Source: Opitutaceae bacterium (GTDB lineage Bacteria; Verrucomicrobiota; Verrucomicrobiia; Opitutales; Opitutaceae). Taken from it: a stretch of DNA of 34,060 bases. The notes under the pieces were generated by a model that was given only the letters and a program-made list of their open reading frames with translations, ran no database searches and was not told the DNA's origin. Below are positions 1-8,691 of this stretch, one piece after another. Numbering within the stretch: position 1 is the stretch's first letter; each line of letters starts with the position of its first letter. The DNA is taken from NCBI GenBank assembly GCA_016794625.1, contig JAEUGY010000014.1:1-34060 (forward strand). The letters are read 5' to 3'. The translations under genes and the position numbers were made by a program.

Positions 1-113
1 GCACTTGCTTCGGGCCGGGCTTTTCCTGTGGATCGCGGGCGTCCGCCTGCGTTGCCGGGCGCACCTCCCTCGCTCCTGCGGGGGGTGTGCCAGGGCCGGG
101 CCGGCTTCCCCGC

Positions 114-3100
114 ATGCATTCTTGTTCCGCCCTGGTCGCCATTCTCCTGCCCACGATGGTTCTGTCCGCCGCGCTGGCCGCGGAGGAGCGGCGTGGCCCC
201 GGTCTGCTGGCGGCGGCGGAGCAGCGTCCGCTCTTCCACGTGCCGCCCGGCTTCTCGGTGCAGCTGGTGGCCTCCGAACCCGACATTCAGAAGCCGCTCA
301 ATCTCAATTTTGACGCGGCCGGGCGTCTCTGGGTCACCGGCACCGCCATGTATCCATGGCCGGCCCAGCGCGATGCCGAGGGCAAGCCGATCGCCGCGTT
401 TGCCGCCAACTGGAACGACAATCCGGTCGCCTTTCGCGCCGCCTCCACGCCGCCCACGCCGGAGGACGCCGGGCGCGACACGGTGCGGGTGCTCTCCGAT
501 TTCGGTCCCGACGGCCGGGCGCGCCGGATCGAGGTGTTCGCCGACGGGCTGAACATTCCGGTCGGCGTGCAGCCCCTGCCGCGACGGCCGGGCGCGCGGG
601 GCGACACGGTGATCGTGCATTCGATCCCGGCGATCTGGCGGCTGGAGGACACCGATGGCGACGGCCGGGCCGACACGCGCGAGCGTCTTTATGGTGACTT
701 CGGTTTCAAGGACACCCATGGCATGGCCTCGAGTTTCCTCCACTGGGTGGATGGCTGGATCTACGGTACCCACGGCTTTGCCAACCGGAGCGAGGTGCGC
801 GACGGTTCGGGTCGCACCACGATCCTCGAGAGCGGCAACACTTATCGTTTCCGACCTGACGGCTCCCGGTTTGAAGTCTGGACGAACGGGCAGACCAATC
901 CCTTTGGGCTGGCGTTCGACGCACGCGGCGATGTCTACACCGCCGACTCCCACTCCAAACCGGTGTACCTGCTCGTGCGGGGCGGCTACTACGAGGGCAT
1001 TAACAAGCAGCACGACGGACTCGGCTTCGCCCCGGCGATCACCACCGACAACCACGGTTCGACCGCCATCGCCGGGATCGCGTCCTACCACGCTTCGTAT
1101 TTCCCGGAAGACTACCTGGGCAATCTCTTCAACGGCAACCCGGTCACCCGCCGCGTCAACCGCGTGCGGCTGGAGTGGACGGGATCGACCCCGAAGGCCG
1201 TGCGCCAGCCGGACTTTCTGACCTGCGATGACCCGTCGTTCCGGCCCGTGCAGGTCCGGCTCGGGCCGGACGGGGCGTTGTGGATCGCGGACTTCTACAA
1301 TCCCATCATCGGGCACTACGAGTCCCCGCTGACCCATCCGGATCGCGATCGCTCGCACGGTCGCATCTGGCGCGTGGTCTGGCATGGGGAGGATTATGCG
1401 CGGCGGACCCCGCCGGTGGCTCCGGATCTCACCCGGCTCGATGCCCCCGGGCTGGTCGCCGCGCTCGGCGACTCCAACCTGGCGGTGCGCGTGCTGGCGA
1501 CCCACGAGCTGGTGGAACGCGTGGGCGGAGATGCCGCCCGGTCTGCCCTGGCGGCCGCGCCCGTGCCGGCGCCCGGCCTCGCGCGGGCGTTCGCGGAGAC
1601 CCGTTTGGGGGTGCCTTGGTCGGCGGTGTCGGCCGGGATGAAGACGGCGGAGGATCTCGGAGTGGCCGTCCGTCTGCTGGCGGAACGCGGGCAGCTCGGG
1701 GAGGACGAGCGCCGGTGGATCGAGCGGACCGTGGCCCTGACGGAACCCGGCCATGTTTGGCGGGCCGTGGCCGATCTCTGTCTGCGGCATCCCGCGGACT
1801 GGCAGGCCCCCCTGCTCCTGAGTATGCTGGGCGTCGCCCCGGTGGCTGACACCGAGCTGGTGTACGCGTTGCGACTGGCGCTGAAGTCCCAGGTGGCGGC
1901 GGCGACCCCGGCCGCCTTGCAGGGATGGGCGGAGACCGTGCTGGGGGCCGCGGGCCGGCTGGCCGACGTGGCGATGGCGGTGCCCTCGCCCGTGGCGGCG
2001 GAATACCTGCTGGGACACCTGGAGCGCACCTCGTTCTCCGACGAACGCTCCGGGGAGTACGCCCGGCATGTGGTGCAGCACCTCGCTCCGGAACGGATGG
2101 TGCTCGTGGACGCTCTCATTCGCTCCCTCGATCAGGCTCCAACGGCCCACCAGGTGGCGTTGGCGGAAGGTCTGGCTTCCGCCGCGGTGAGGCCGGACCG
2201 GCCCCTGCCGACGGCGGCCCGCGCCTGGATGGCCCGGGTTCTTCTCGGCACGCTCGCGGACAAGGACCGTGTGCTGGCGCGCCGGGCGGCGGAGGCTCTC
2301 CGCGAGCTGGAGCTGCCGGAAAAGGTGATCCCGCTGGCGAAGATCGCGGAGTCACCAGAAAACGAGTACGGACTGCGCTTCGTCGCGATCCGCGGACTGC
2401 CCGCCGACACCCCCGAAGGGGCGGCCGTGCTTGGCACGGTGCTTGGCCGCGCGACGGATTCGGTGCACCTGCGAAAACTGGCTGCGGTGCAGCTGGGACT
2501 GAAGCCGGGCGATGCCGGGGCGCGCGCCGCGCTGGTCGCCGGACTGCCGGGCTCACCGGTGGATCTGGCGTTGTCCATCGCCACTGCTCTGGCCAAGGGC
2601 GAAGCGGGCGCACGTGAGTTGGTGGCGGTGGTGGCGGCGGGCCGGGCGCCGGCTTCACTGCTACGCCACCGCAATCTGACCACGGCCTTCGCCCCCCTGC
2701 CGGCCGATCTCCGCGCCCGCGCGGCGGAGCTGACCGCCTCGTTGCCGCCCGAGGACGCCCGGCTCGACGCACTCATCACGCAGCGGGTGGCCGCCTTTGC
2801 CCAGGCGAAGCCCGAACCAGCCCGGGGCGCGGGTGTCTTCGCGCAGCAGTGCGCGGCCTGTCATCGCCTGGGGGGCGCCGGCGGGGTGATTGGTCCCACG
2901 CTCGACGGCATCGCGGCCCGGGGAGCGGCCCGTCTGATCGAGGACATCCTTGACCCGAATCGGAACGTCGATCCTGCCTTCCGACTGGCCAGCGTGACCT
3001 TGCGCTCGGGCGAAACGCGGCTGGGCATGAACCTTCGCGAGGATGCCCAGGCCTACCACCTGACGGATCCGTCCACCGGCCGGGAGGAGTCCGTGCCGAA

Positions 3101-3221
3101 GTCCCAAACCACCGCCTCCGGCGTTGGCGCAGGTTCACCCATGCCGGCCGTATTCGAAAACTCGATGTCGGAAAAGGACTTCTTCGACCTCCTCGCCCAC
3201 TTGCTCCGCCCCACGACCTGA
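114..3221 (+). CDS. PVC-type membrane-bound dehydrogenase / HEAT / cytochrome c protein
   Basis: Secreted protein of 1035 aa. It begins with a signal peptide (hydrophobic stretch about residues 4-22, cleavage near ALAAEE). Residues about 45-440 resemble the beta-propeller 'putative membrane-bound dehydrogenase' domain (TIGR02604 type), with motifs such as NPFGLAFD and GPDGALWIADFYNPIIGHYE. An Ala/Leu-rich helical HEAT-like region follows (about 445-880). The C-terminal heme domain (TIGR02603 type) carries CAACH, with C913, C916 and H917 for covalent heme c, then a GPTLDGIAARG stretch. The family is typical of Planctomycetes and Verrucomicrobia. It is thought to oxidise sugars or other substrates and pass electrons to heme, but the substrate is unknown. 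I chose ATG 114 over an in-frame GTG at 87 because it puts the signal peptide at the N-terminus. It converges on the permease gene, with only 16 bases between them. Confidence 0.9.
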   Translation: MHSCSALVAILLPTMVLSAALAAEERRGPGLLAAAEQRPLFHVPPGFSVQLVASEPDIQKPLNLNFDAAGRLWVTGTAMYPWPAQRDAEGKPIAAFAANWNDNPVAFRAASTPPTPEDAGRDTVRVLSDFGPDGRARRIEVFADGLNIPVGVQPLPRRPGARGDTVIVHSIPAIWRLEDTDGDGRADTRERLYGDFGFKDTHGMASSFLHWVDGWIYGTHGFANRSEVRDGSGRTTILESGNTYRFRPDGSRFEVWTNGQTNPFGLAFDARGDVYTADSHSKPVYLLVRGGYYEGINKQHDGLGFAPAITTDNHGSTAIAGIASYHASYFPEDYLGNLFNGNPVTRRVNRVRLEWTGSTPKAVRQPDFLTCDDPSFRPVQVRLGPDGALWIADFYNPIIGHYESPLTHPDRDRSHGRIWRVVWHGEDYARRTPPVAPDLTRLDAPGLVAALGDSNLAVRVLATHELVERVGGDAARSALAAAPVPAPGLARAFAETRLGVPWSAVSAGMKTAEDLGVAVRLLAERGQLGEDERRWIERTVALTEPGHVWRAVADLCLRHPADWQAPLLLSMLGVAPVADTELVYALRLALKSQVAAATPAALQGWAETVLGAAGRLADVAMAVPSPVAAEYLLGHLERTSFSDERSGEYARHVVQHLAPERMVLVDALIRSLDQAPTAHQVALAEGLASAAVRPDRPLPTAARAWMARVLLGTLADKDRVLARRAAEALRELELPEKVIPLAKIAESPENEYGLRFVAIRGLPADTPEGAAVLGTVLGRATDSVHLRKLAAVQLGLKPGDAGARAALVAGLPGSPVDLALSIATALAKGEAGARELVAVVAAGRAPASLLRHRNLTTAFAPLPADLRARAAELTASLPPEDARLDALITQRVAAFAQAKPEPARGAGVFAQQCAACHRLGGAGGVIGPTLDGIAARGAARLIEDILDPNRNVDPAFRLASVTLRSGETRLGMNLREDAQAYHLTDPSTGREESVPKSQTTASGVGAGSPMPAVFENSMSEKDFFDLLAHLLRPTT

Positions 3222-3237
3222 CGTCGCCGCCGGAACC

Positions 3238-3996
3238 TCAGCCGAAACGGACCCAGAGCAGGCGCGCGAGCACGAGCGTGACCATGACAATGAAGAGGGG
3301 ACGCACGAGCCGGGCGCCGCGGGTCACGACCAGACGCGCCCCCATGCGCGCCCCAACCATTTGACCCACGCCCATCGTCAGGCCGACCGGGAGATGGACT
3401 TGCCCGATGGCGAGGAAGAAGAGCAGCGCGGCCACGTTGCTGGCCGCATTCATGAGTTTGGTCACCCCGGTCGCGCCCACAAAGTCGCGTCCCAGCACCA
3501 CCACCAGCGCAATGGTCCAGAACGATCCTACCCCGGGGCCGAAAAAGCCGTCGTAAAAGCCAAGTCCGAGTCCGAAGACCGGGAAGAATACCCGGGGTGA
3601 CAGACGGGGGACCGCACTGGCTTCGCCGAGCTTGGGTTTGAAGATCGTATAGGCGAGTATGGCGGCGAGCAGCCAGGGAATGAGATCGCCCAGAATCCGG
3701 CTGTCGATGCGCTGCACCGCCCACGCTCCCGCCAGCGAACCGGCAAAGGTGAAGGCAATGCCGGGCAGGCAGGCGCGAAAACTGACCACCCCGCTGCGCA
3801 CATAACTCCACGCCGCCGACAGGCTGCCGAAGGTCGCCTGCAGTTTGTTGGTGCCGAGCACGGTGCCGACGGGCAGTCCGGTGCTGAGGAGCACGGGCAG
3901 CGTGAGCACCCCTCCGCCCCCGGCGATCGCGTCGACCAGTCCGGCCACCACGCCGGTGAGAAACAACAGGGGATAGGCCCAGAGAGGAAACGTCAT
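3238..3996 (-). CDS. TSUP family (TauE/SafE-like) membrane permease
   Basis: A 252-aa polytopic membrane protein with about 7-8 hydrophobic segments. The N-terminal motif GVVAGLVDAIAGGGGVLTLP, followed by GTNKLQATFGS, is the TSUP/TauE-SafE (formerly DUF81) signature. A second half-repeat contains GLGFYDGFFGPGVGSFW and ends in GVGQMVGARMGARL. Family members export or import sulfite, sulfoacetate or other small anions, and the substrate cannot be read from sequence. Length and both inverted repeats look complete. It lies 63 bases downstream of the hydrolase gene on the same strand and may be co-transcribed with it, but no functional link is evident. The ATG at 3996 has no Shine-Dalgarno sequence. 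Confidence 0.88.
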   Translation of the reverse strand: MTFPLWAYPLLFLTGVVAGLVDAIAGGGGVLTLPVLLSTGLPVGTVLGTNKLQATFGSLSAAWSYVRSGVVSFRACLPGIAFTFAGSLAGAWAVQRIDSRILGDLIPWLLAAILAYTIFKPKLGEASAVPRLSPRVFFPVFGLGLGFYDGFFGPGVGSFWTIALVVVLGRDFVGATGVTKLMNAASNVAALLFFLAIGQVHLPVGLTMGVGQMVGARMGARLVVTRGARLVRPLFIVMVTLVLARLLWVRFG

Positions 3997-4059
3997 GACC
4001 GGTGCAGGCGCGCGCCAAGGACGCCGGCCGAGCGCGACGGCGTCGAGGCTATTTCAGGG

Positions 4060-6006
4060 TCAGCGCCACGTCTCGTCGAAGAATCCGGCCTCGACCACCT
4101 TGCCCGGCCAGCGGGCCGTGGCGGGTTCTCGCAGGTCAATCACCGCCCAGTCGGGGAACTTGGGCGTCTGGAGGGCGTTGCTGGCGTAACCGTCCCCACG
4201 CACATCGTAACCGCTGTTCAGGACCACATAGCGCCGGGGGTTGAGCGGATTGGGAAAGATCAGCACGGGAGCGTGGTGGGCCGTATCATACACGCGCCCG
4301 CGCACCTCCAGCCGGTCCTTGGTCCAGGTCAGGGGAAGCTGCGGCAGCAGGCGGGCCAGGAGGGCGTTCGAAGAAGGGTCGCCCCACAGGACGAGGTTCT
4401 TGTCGGCGAGGTCCTGCTCCGTCACCGCCGTGTCGAGCGAGACCGGAACCCGGGCGCGTCCGAGCCGGCGCCAGAGGCTGGCGGCGGCGCTCAGTTCGGA
4501 CTCCACCCAGGCTCCCACCTTGGGGTGGAGTGGCCGGCCCGAGGGACGCACAAAGAGAAACGGCTCCATGAACGCGTCATTCACCGGTCCGGTCAGACCG
4601 GGGCGTTTGGCCAGCCCGGCGGGTTCCGGGGCCTCGCGCCAGCGTCCCTCCTCGCGCGCGAGCCGCACGGTGCGGTCCGCACCGGGTTGCGCGAGCGGCA
4701 CGGACTGGCCGTCCGCTTCCACGCGCTGCACGCGCAGCCCGGTCAGGGAGAGGGCGGTGAGGCCGGAGGTGGTCAGCGTGACGACGCCGTCCGGCGACAG
4801 CGTGGCGCGTACCTCGCCTCGCTCCCAGTGCCGCTCCAGTCCCTCGACCCGCAGCCACGCACAGGTGGCGTAGCGCAGCGTGTAGGTCGTGAACCGGATC
4901 TCCGCTGGAGTCGCGGTTCGCCCGGCCGCGAGCCGCTCCTCGAGCCACCGGGCGAGGATGGCCTTGGCGCCGGCCTCATAGACGTGGGCGGTGTTGGGTC
5001 CGATTTGGAAGGGGAGCGTGAGTCCGGCCTTGGCCATGGCTTGGGCCATGATCTCCCCTGCCTGCCGCTGCGGATCCAGCTCCCCGGCATAGGCGTGGGT
5101 GGGCACGTGGAAGAGATTACCCGCGTAGCCGGTCGCGTCATACCAACGCCACAGCGTCTGTTCCCACACGGGACGCGGGTCCTTGCCCGGAGCCAGGGCG
5201 CGCGAATAGGCGGGCGTCTCCGCGAAACCAGCCCCCGGAGTGGCCGCGCACCAGAGACCCGGATGGTGGACGGCGAGGTGCCAGGTGCTGCCACCGCCCA
5301 TGGAGAAACCACCGACGGCGATGCGTAGCGGATCGATGGCTCGCTCGGCGCGCACGGCGGCCAGCGCCTCCAGCACGTCGACCTCGCCGGCAAATTTGGT
5401 TGCGTTGCAGTACCGTCCATAGGGAACGAGGACCACCGCATCCTTGGGCTGAAACGGCGGTGGCGATGCCTCGCGCTCGGCGAAGAACGCGAGTTCGGTG
5501 CGTCGCTCGTTGCGACCCAGCAGCCAGACGAGGGCCGGCCGCGGGGCCGCCGCCGCGGTGGTCGGCACGATCACGGCATAGGGCTGCACCGACCCGTCCA
5601 GGCGTGACCGGTGACCCCGCAGCACGAGCCCGGTCGCCGTCCGCCACGGGGCGCGACCGGCGCGCAGGTCGGCGGCGCGGGTGTGCGCGAGATCGAGGAG
5701 ATGCCCGGCGTAGGCGACTTCCTTCTCGCTATAGAAGGTGTCGTCCTGCAGGCACCAGGCGACCGCCTGCAGAAGCACCTCGACATCTGGCAGGAGGCTC
5801 GATCGATCCGGATGGGCTGCGAGGTCCCGGCGCAGCAGGGCGACTTCGCCCTCGAGCGCCCGTACCCGGTCCTGCAGTCCGCCGCGTTGCGCATCCGTCA
5901 ACACCCGGCCCGGCGGAGGCAGAGGGGTGGCCGGAGACGGAGAAGTCTGGGCGGGACAACGGAGCGTGAGACCACACAGGAGCAACCAGACCGTGACAGT
6001 ACGCAT
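4060..6006 (-). CDS. secreted alpha/beta hydrolase (prolyl oligopeptidase/esterase-like)
   Basis: A 648-aa protein with a signal peptide at residues 1-20 (MRTVTVWLLLCGLTL, then CPAQ). A short helical segment follows (about 35-75), then an alpha/beta-hydrolase domain. The nucleophile elbow is GGFSMGGGS with Ser235; Asp311 (AGELDPQ) and His341 (NTAHVYE) are plausible triad partners. The family hydrolyses esters or peptides, and the substrate is unknown. The C-terminal 250 residues are a separate beta-rich region of unclear function. The start at 6006 was preferred over an upstream in-frame methionine codon (6081) because it gives a clean signal peptide. It diverges from the MBOAT gene. It could also be annotated as a dienelactone-hydrolase-like or phospholipase/carboxylesterase family protein. 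Confidence 0.8.
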   Translation of the reverse strand: MRTVTVWLLLCGLTLRCPAQTSPSPATPLPPPGRVLTDAQRGGLQDRVRALEGEVALLRRDLAAHPDRSSLLPDVEVLLQAVAWCLQDDTFYSEKEVAYAGHLLDLAHTRAADLRAGRAPWRTATGLVLRGHRSRLDGSVQPYAVIVPTTAAAAPRPALVWLLGRNERRTELAFFAEREASPPPFQPKDAVVLVPYGRYCNATKFAGEVDVLEALAAVRAERAIDPLRIAVGGFSMGGGSTWHLAVHHPGLWCAATPGAGFAETPAYSRALAPGKDPRPVWEQTLWRWYDATGYAGNLFHVPTHAYAGELDPQRQAGEIMAQAMAKAGLTLPFQIGPNTAHVYEAGAKAILARWLEERLAAGRTATPAEIRFTTYTLRYATCAWLRVEGLERHWERGEVRATLSPDGVVTLTTSGLTALSLTGLRVQRVEADGQSVPLAQPGADRTVRLAREEGRWREAPEPAGLAKRPGLTGPVNDAFMEPFLFVRPSGRPLHPKVGAWVESELSAAASLWRRLGRARVPVSLDTAVTEQDLADKNLVLWGDPSSNALLARLLPQLPLTWTKDRLEVRGRVYDTAHHAPVLIFPNPLNPRRYVVLNSGYDVRGDGYASNALQTPKFPDWAVIDLREPATARWPGKVVEAGFFDETWR

Positions 6007-6098
6007 GCGAAGGGGGGAGGGAAACAGTAGGCCCCTCGGGCCGACCGCGAACAAGCTCGAAGCGCGCACCCGCGGATACAACGGTCCGGGGAATGCCC

Positions 6099-6116
6099 TT
6101 TCGCAAATCAGCGAAA
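6099..6116. promoter_or_regulatory. inverted repeat in the divergent hydrolase/MBOAT intergenic region
   Basis: TTTCGC and GCGAAA form a perfect 6-bp inverted repeat around a 6-base spacer, in the 187-bp gap between the divergent starts at 6006 and 6194. It could be an operator half-site pair, but a repeat this short can arise by chance. No convincing -35/-10 pair was found beside it. Confidence 0.2.
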
Positions 6117-6193
6117 TCCAGCCAGAACCGCGATTCCAGCCTTGCAGAGCGTCGGGTCGTTACCTTTTCTGCGCGCGTCGCCGGCCCCACACC

Positions 6194-7618
6194 GTGCTCT
6201 TCAACTCACTTACCTTCGTTGTCTTCTTCGCCTTGGTGCTGGCCGGGTTCTGGACCCTGAAGTCCTGGAATGCCCGCAAGAACCTGCTCCTGGTGGCGAG
6301 CTATGTCTTTTACGGCGCCTGGAACCCGCCCTTTGCGCTGCTGCTGTTCCTGTCGTCGTACGTCGACTTCCTGCTCGGCCTGCGCATGGCGAAGACCCCG
6401 CAGGGCAGTGGCTCGCGCCGGGGTTGGCTGCTGGTCAGCCTGACCGTCAACCTTGGAATGTTGGGGTTCTTCAAATACGGCACCTTCTTCCTGGAGAACC
6501 TGCAGTGGCTGCTCGCGCAGATGGGCATCGTCTATCAGCCGCCGACGATGGACATCGTGCTCCCCGTGGGCATTTCGTTCTACACCTTCCAGTCGCTGAC
6601 CTACACCCTCGATGTCTATCGAGGCACGCTCCAGCCGACCCGCTCGTTGCGCGACTTCGCTTTCTTTGTCGCGTTCTTTCCCCAGCTGGTGGCGGGTCCG
6701 ATCGTGCGGGCCGCCGATTTCCTGCCCCAGTGCGACGCTCCGGCGCCGCTGCGACCGGGCCGCATGGCGTGGGGACTGTTTCTGATGACGCTCGGCCTGT
6801 TTCAAAAGGTCGTGCTGGCCGACACGCTGCTGGCGGGCGCGTCCGAAACGGTCTTCGGACATCGCGGGCCGCTGGTGCCCCTCGATGCGTGGGCGGGCGT
6901 GATAGCGTTCTCCGGCCAGATCTTCTTCGACTTCTCCGGGTATTCCACCTGCGCCATCGGCGCCGCGCTCTGCCTCGGCTTTTCGCTTGTGGACAACTTC
7001 CGCTTTCCCTACGCGGCGATCGGCTTTTCCGACTTCTGGCGGCGCTGGCACATCTCGCTCTCGTCACTGTTGCGCGACTACGTTTACATTCCCCTCGGCG
7101 GCAATCGCAAGGGGGTCGCGCGGGCGTCGATCAACGTGCTCATTGTCATGTTCGTGGGCGGACTCTGGCACGGGGCTGCGTGGACCTTTGTGGCCTGGGG
7201 TGTGCTGCACGGCGTCTACCTGGTGATCGAACGCACCCTCGGCGGCGTGTTCAACGCGCAGCGCTGGTCGCACTCCTTCCTCGCCAAACTCGTGCTGGTA
7301 CTCGCCACCTATGTAGCGGTGTGTGTGACCTGGGTCTTCTTCCGCGCCGCCGACTTTCCCACCGCGGCCCGGATTCTGGGGGCCATGGCGGGACAGATCC
7401 CGGTGGGGGATGCGCTGCTTTCGACGCGCGAATTGCTGCAGGTGGCCGTCGTCACCACCGGTCTGCTCACCAGCCATTGGTGCCTGCGCGACACCACGCT
7501 CGAGTCCGCGCTCACGCGCTGGCCGGCCTGGTTGCTGACGACGGTGTGGGCCCTGATGGCGTGCGCTCTGATTCTGACCCAAGGAAACGGAAATGCCTTC
7601 ATCTACTTCCAGTTTTGA
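6194..7618 (+). CDS. MBOAT family membrane-bound O-acyltransferase
   Basis: A 474-aa polytopic membrane protein. The N-terminus (LFNSLTFVVFFALVLAGFW) and following segments match MBOAT proteins of the AlgI/DltB/PatA group. The conserved active-site region is present: GGLWHGAAWTFVAWGVLHG, with His326 and the likely catalytic His339. The upstream FSGYSTCAIGAALCLGF and the SDFWRRWHISLS motif are also family hallmarks. Such proteins transfer acyl (usually acetyl) groups across the membrane onto exported polysaccharide or teichoic acid. The GTG start at 6194 aligns with the family's usual MLFNS start, so the open frame upstream of it is not translated in this model. It overlaps the SGNH-like gene by 26 bases, which suggests a coupled pair. 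The acceptor polymer is unknown, since no polysaccharide synthase lies nearby. Confidence 0.92.
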   Translation: MLFNSLTFVVFFALVLAGFWTLKSWNARKNLLLVASYVFYGAWNPPFALLLFLSSYVDFLLGLRMAKTPQGSGSRRGWLLVSLTVNLGMLGFFKYGTFFLENLQWLLAQMGIVYQPPTMDIVLPVGISFYTFQSLTYTLDVYRGTLQPTRSLRDFAFFVAFFPQLVAGPIVRAADFLPQCDAPAPLRPGRMAWGLFLMTLGLFQKVVLADTLLAGASETVFGHRGPLVPLDAWAGVIAFSGQIFFDFSGYSTCAIGAALCLGFSLVDNFRFPYAAIGFSDFWRRWHISLSSLLRDYVYIPLGGNRKGVARASINVLIVMFVGGLWHGAAWTFVAWGVLHGVYLVIERTLGGVFNAQRWSHSFLAKLVLVLATYVAVCVTWVFFRAADFPTAARILGAMAGQIPVGDALLSTRELLQVAVVTTGLLTSHWCLRDTTLESALTRWPAWLLTTVWALMACALILTQGNGNAFIYFQF

Positions 7619-8663
7619 GCGGACCATCCCGGCCCGGCCCTGGCGGGGCATGGCGGTCGCGGCCACGCTGCTGACCCTGGCCGCGACGGTCGCCTGGGAG
7701 CTGGCCTGCCGCCGGGCCGGTTACGGCCCCACGCTCGACGATACCTCGGACCTGTGGGCGGAGCGTCGTTCGGCCGTGCAGCCGGACTCGCTTGTGATCA
7801 TTGGCGACTCACGCGCGCTCTTCGATCTCGACCTCGACCAAATGGAGGCCGCCCTCGGCCGGCGGCCGATCCAGCTTGGGCTGGTGGGCAGCTGTGCTTA
7901 TCCGGTGTTGGATGCCCTGGCTTCCGATCCCACGTTTCGGGGCACCGTGGTGTGCAGCCTTGTGCCTGCGATGTTCTTGGTCCCGGCCGGTCCGCCGATC
8001 GACAATTCGAACCGCGCCCTCCAGCGACACCGGAACTGGACGTGGGCCCAGCGTTCGGGTCACCACCTCGGCATGCTGCTCGACGAGCGCCTGGCGTTCA
8101 TCAACCAGGACGATCTCAAGTTGGAAATGCTGCTCAAGCGACTGCCGATCCCGAACCGGCCGGAGGCGCAGGTCGGGCCGAAGCTGCCGCCCTATTTTTC
8201 GACCCTCGACCGAGAACGTCGTACGTGGATGCTGGACTCCGTGACCAAACCCGGTCCGTTCCAGGACCGGATCAAGCACGGCTGGATTCCCCTGTTCACG
8301 CCCCCGCCGCCACCGGCCTACGTGCCGAAGGAGGCCTTCCTGGCGTCTGTCGGCCAGGCGATCGAACAGCGTTTCAAGGACACTGCCGCCGCCGTGGAAA
8401 AACTCCGGGCGCGTGGGGGCGAGGTGGTCTTCCTGCGGCTGCCGGTCACCGGCGACCTGAAGGTGCTGGAGGATCGCGCCACCCCCAAGGCCGGACCCTG
8501 GACCCGGTTCCTCGCCGAGACGCGGGCGCCCGGTATCTATTTTGAGGATCATCCGGAACTCGCGTCGTTTGAGTGTCCGGAATGGTCCCACCTGTCGGGT
8601 CCGGACTCGGTCGAATTTACGAAGCGGTTGATGCCGCACCTCCGCGCCGCGATCGGGCCCTGA
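7593..8663 (+). CDS. SGNH-like membrane-anchored partner of the MBOAT acyltransferase
   Basis: A 356-aa protein with one N-terminal membrane anchor (about residues 18-36) and an extracytoplasmic domain. The GDS block at VIIGDSRALFD (Ser73) and the C-terminal WSHLSGPD block (His333) look like SGNH/GDSL hydrolase blocks I and V. I recognise no closer family. MBOAT genes are commonly followed by such proteins (AlgJ/AlgX- or DltD-like), which complete acyl transfer to the polymer outside the membrane. The start has a good Shine-Dalgarno sequence (AAGGA at 7581-7585), which is unusual in this window. It lies inside the end of the MBOAT gene, so the two are probably co-translated. Function is inferred from context plus the two motif blocks. 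Confidence 0.75.
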   Translation: MPSSTSSFERTIPARPWRGMAVAATLLTLAATVAWELACRRAGYGPTLDDTSDLWAERRSAVQPDSLVIIGDSRALFDLDLDQMEAALGRRPIQLGLVGSCAYPVLDALASDPTFRGTVVCSLVPAMFLVPAGPPIDNSNRALQRHRNWTWAQRSGHHLGMLLDERLAFINQDDLKLEMLLKRLPIPNRPEAQVGPKLPPYFSTLDRERRTWMLDSVTKPGPFQDRIKHGWIPLFTPPPPPAYVPKEAFLASVGQAIEQRFKDTAAAVEKLRARGGEVVFLRLPVTGDLKVLEDRATPKAGPWTRFLAETRAPGIYFEDHPELASFECPEWSHLSGPDSVEFTKRLMPHLRAAIGP

Positions 8664-8691
8664 GCGCGCACCGCGCCGCCCGCCTTCCGGC

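Noticed and set aside
1-113. Short open frames at the left edge
   Set aside because: They overlap the signal-peptide start of the cytochrome gene in other frames and show no domain; likely random frames in G+C-rich DNA.
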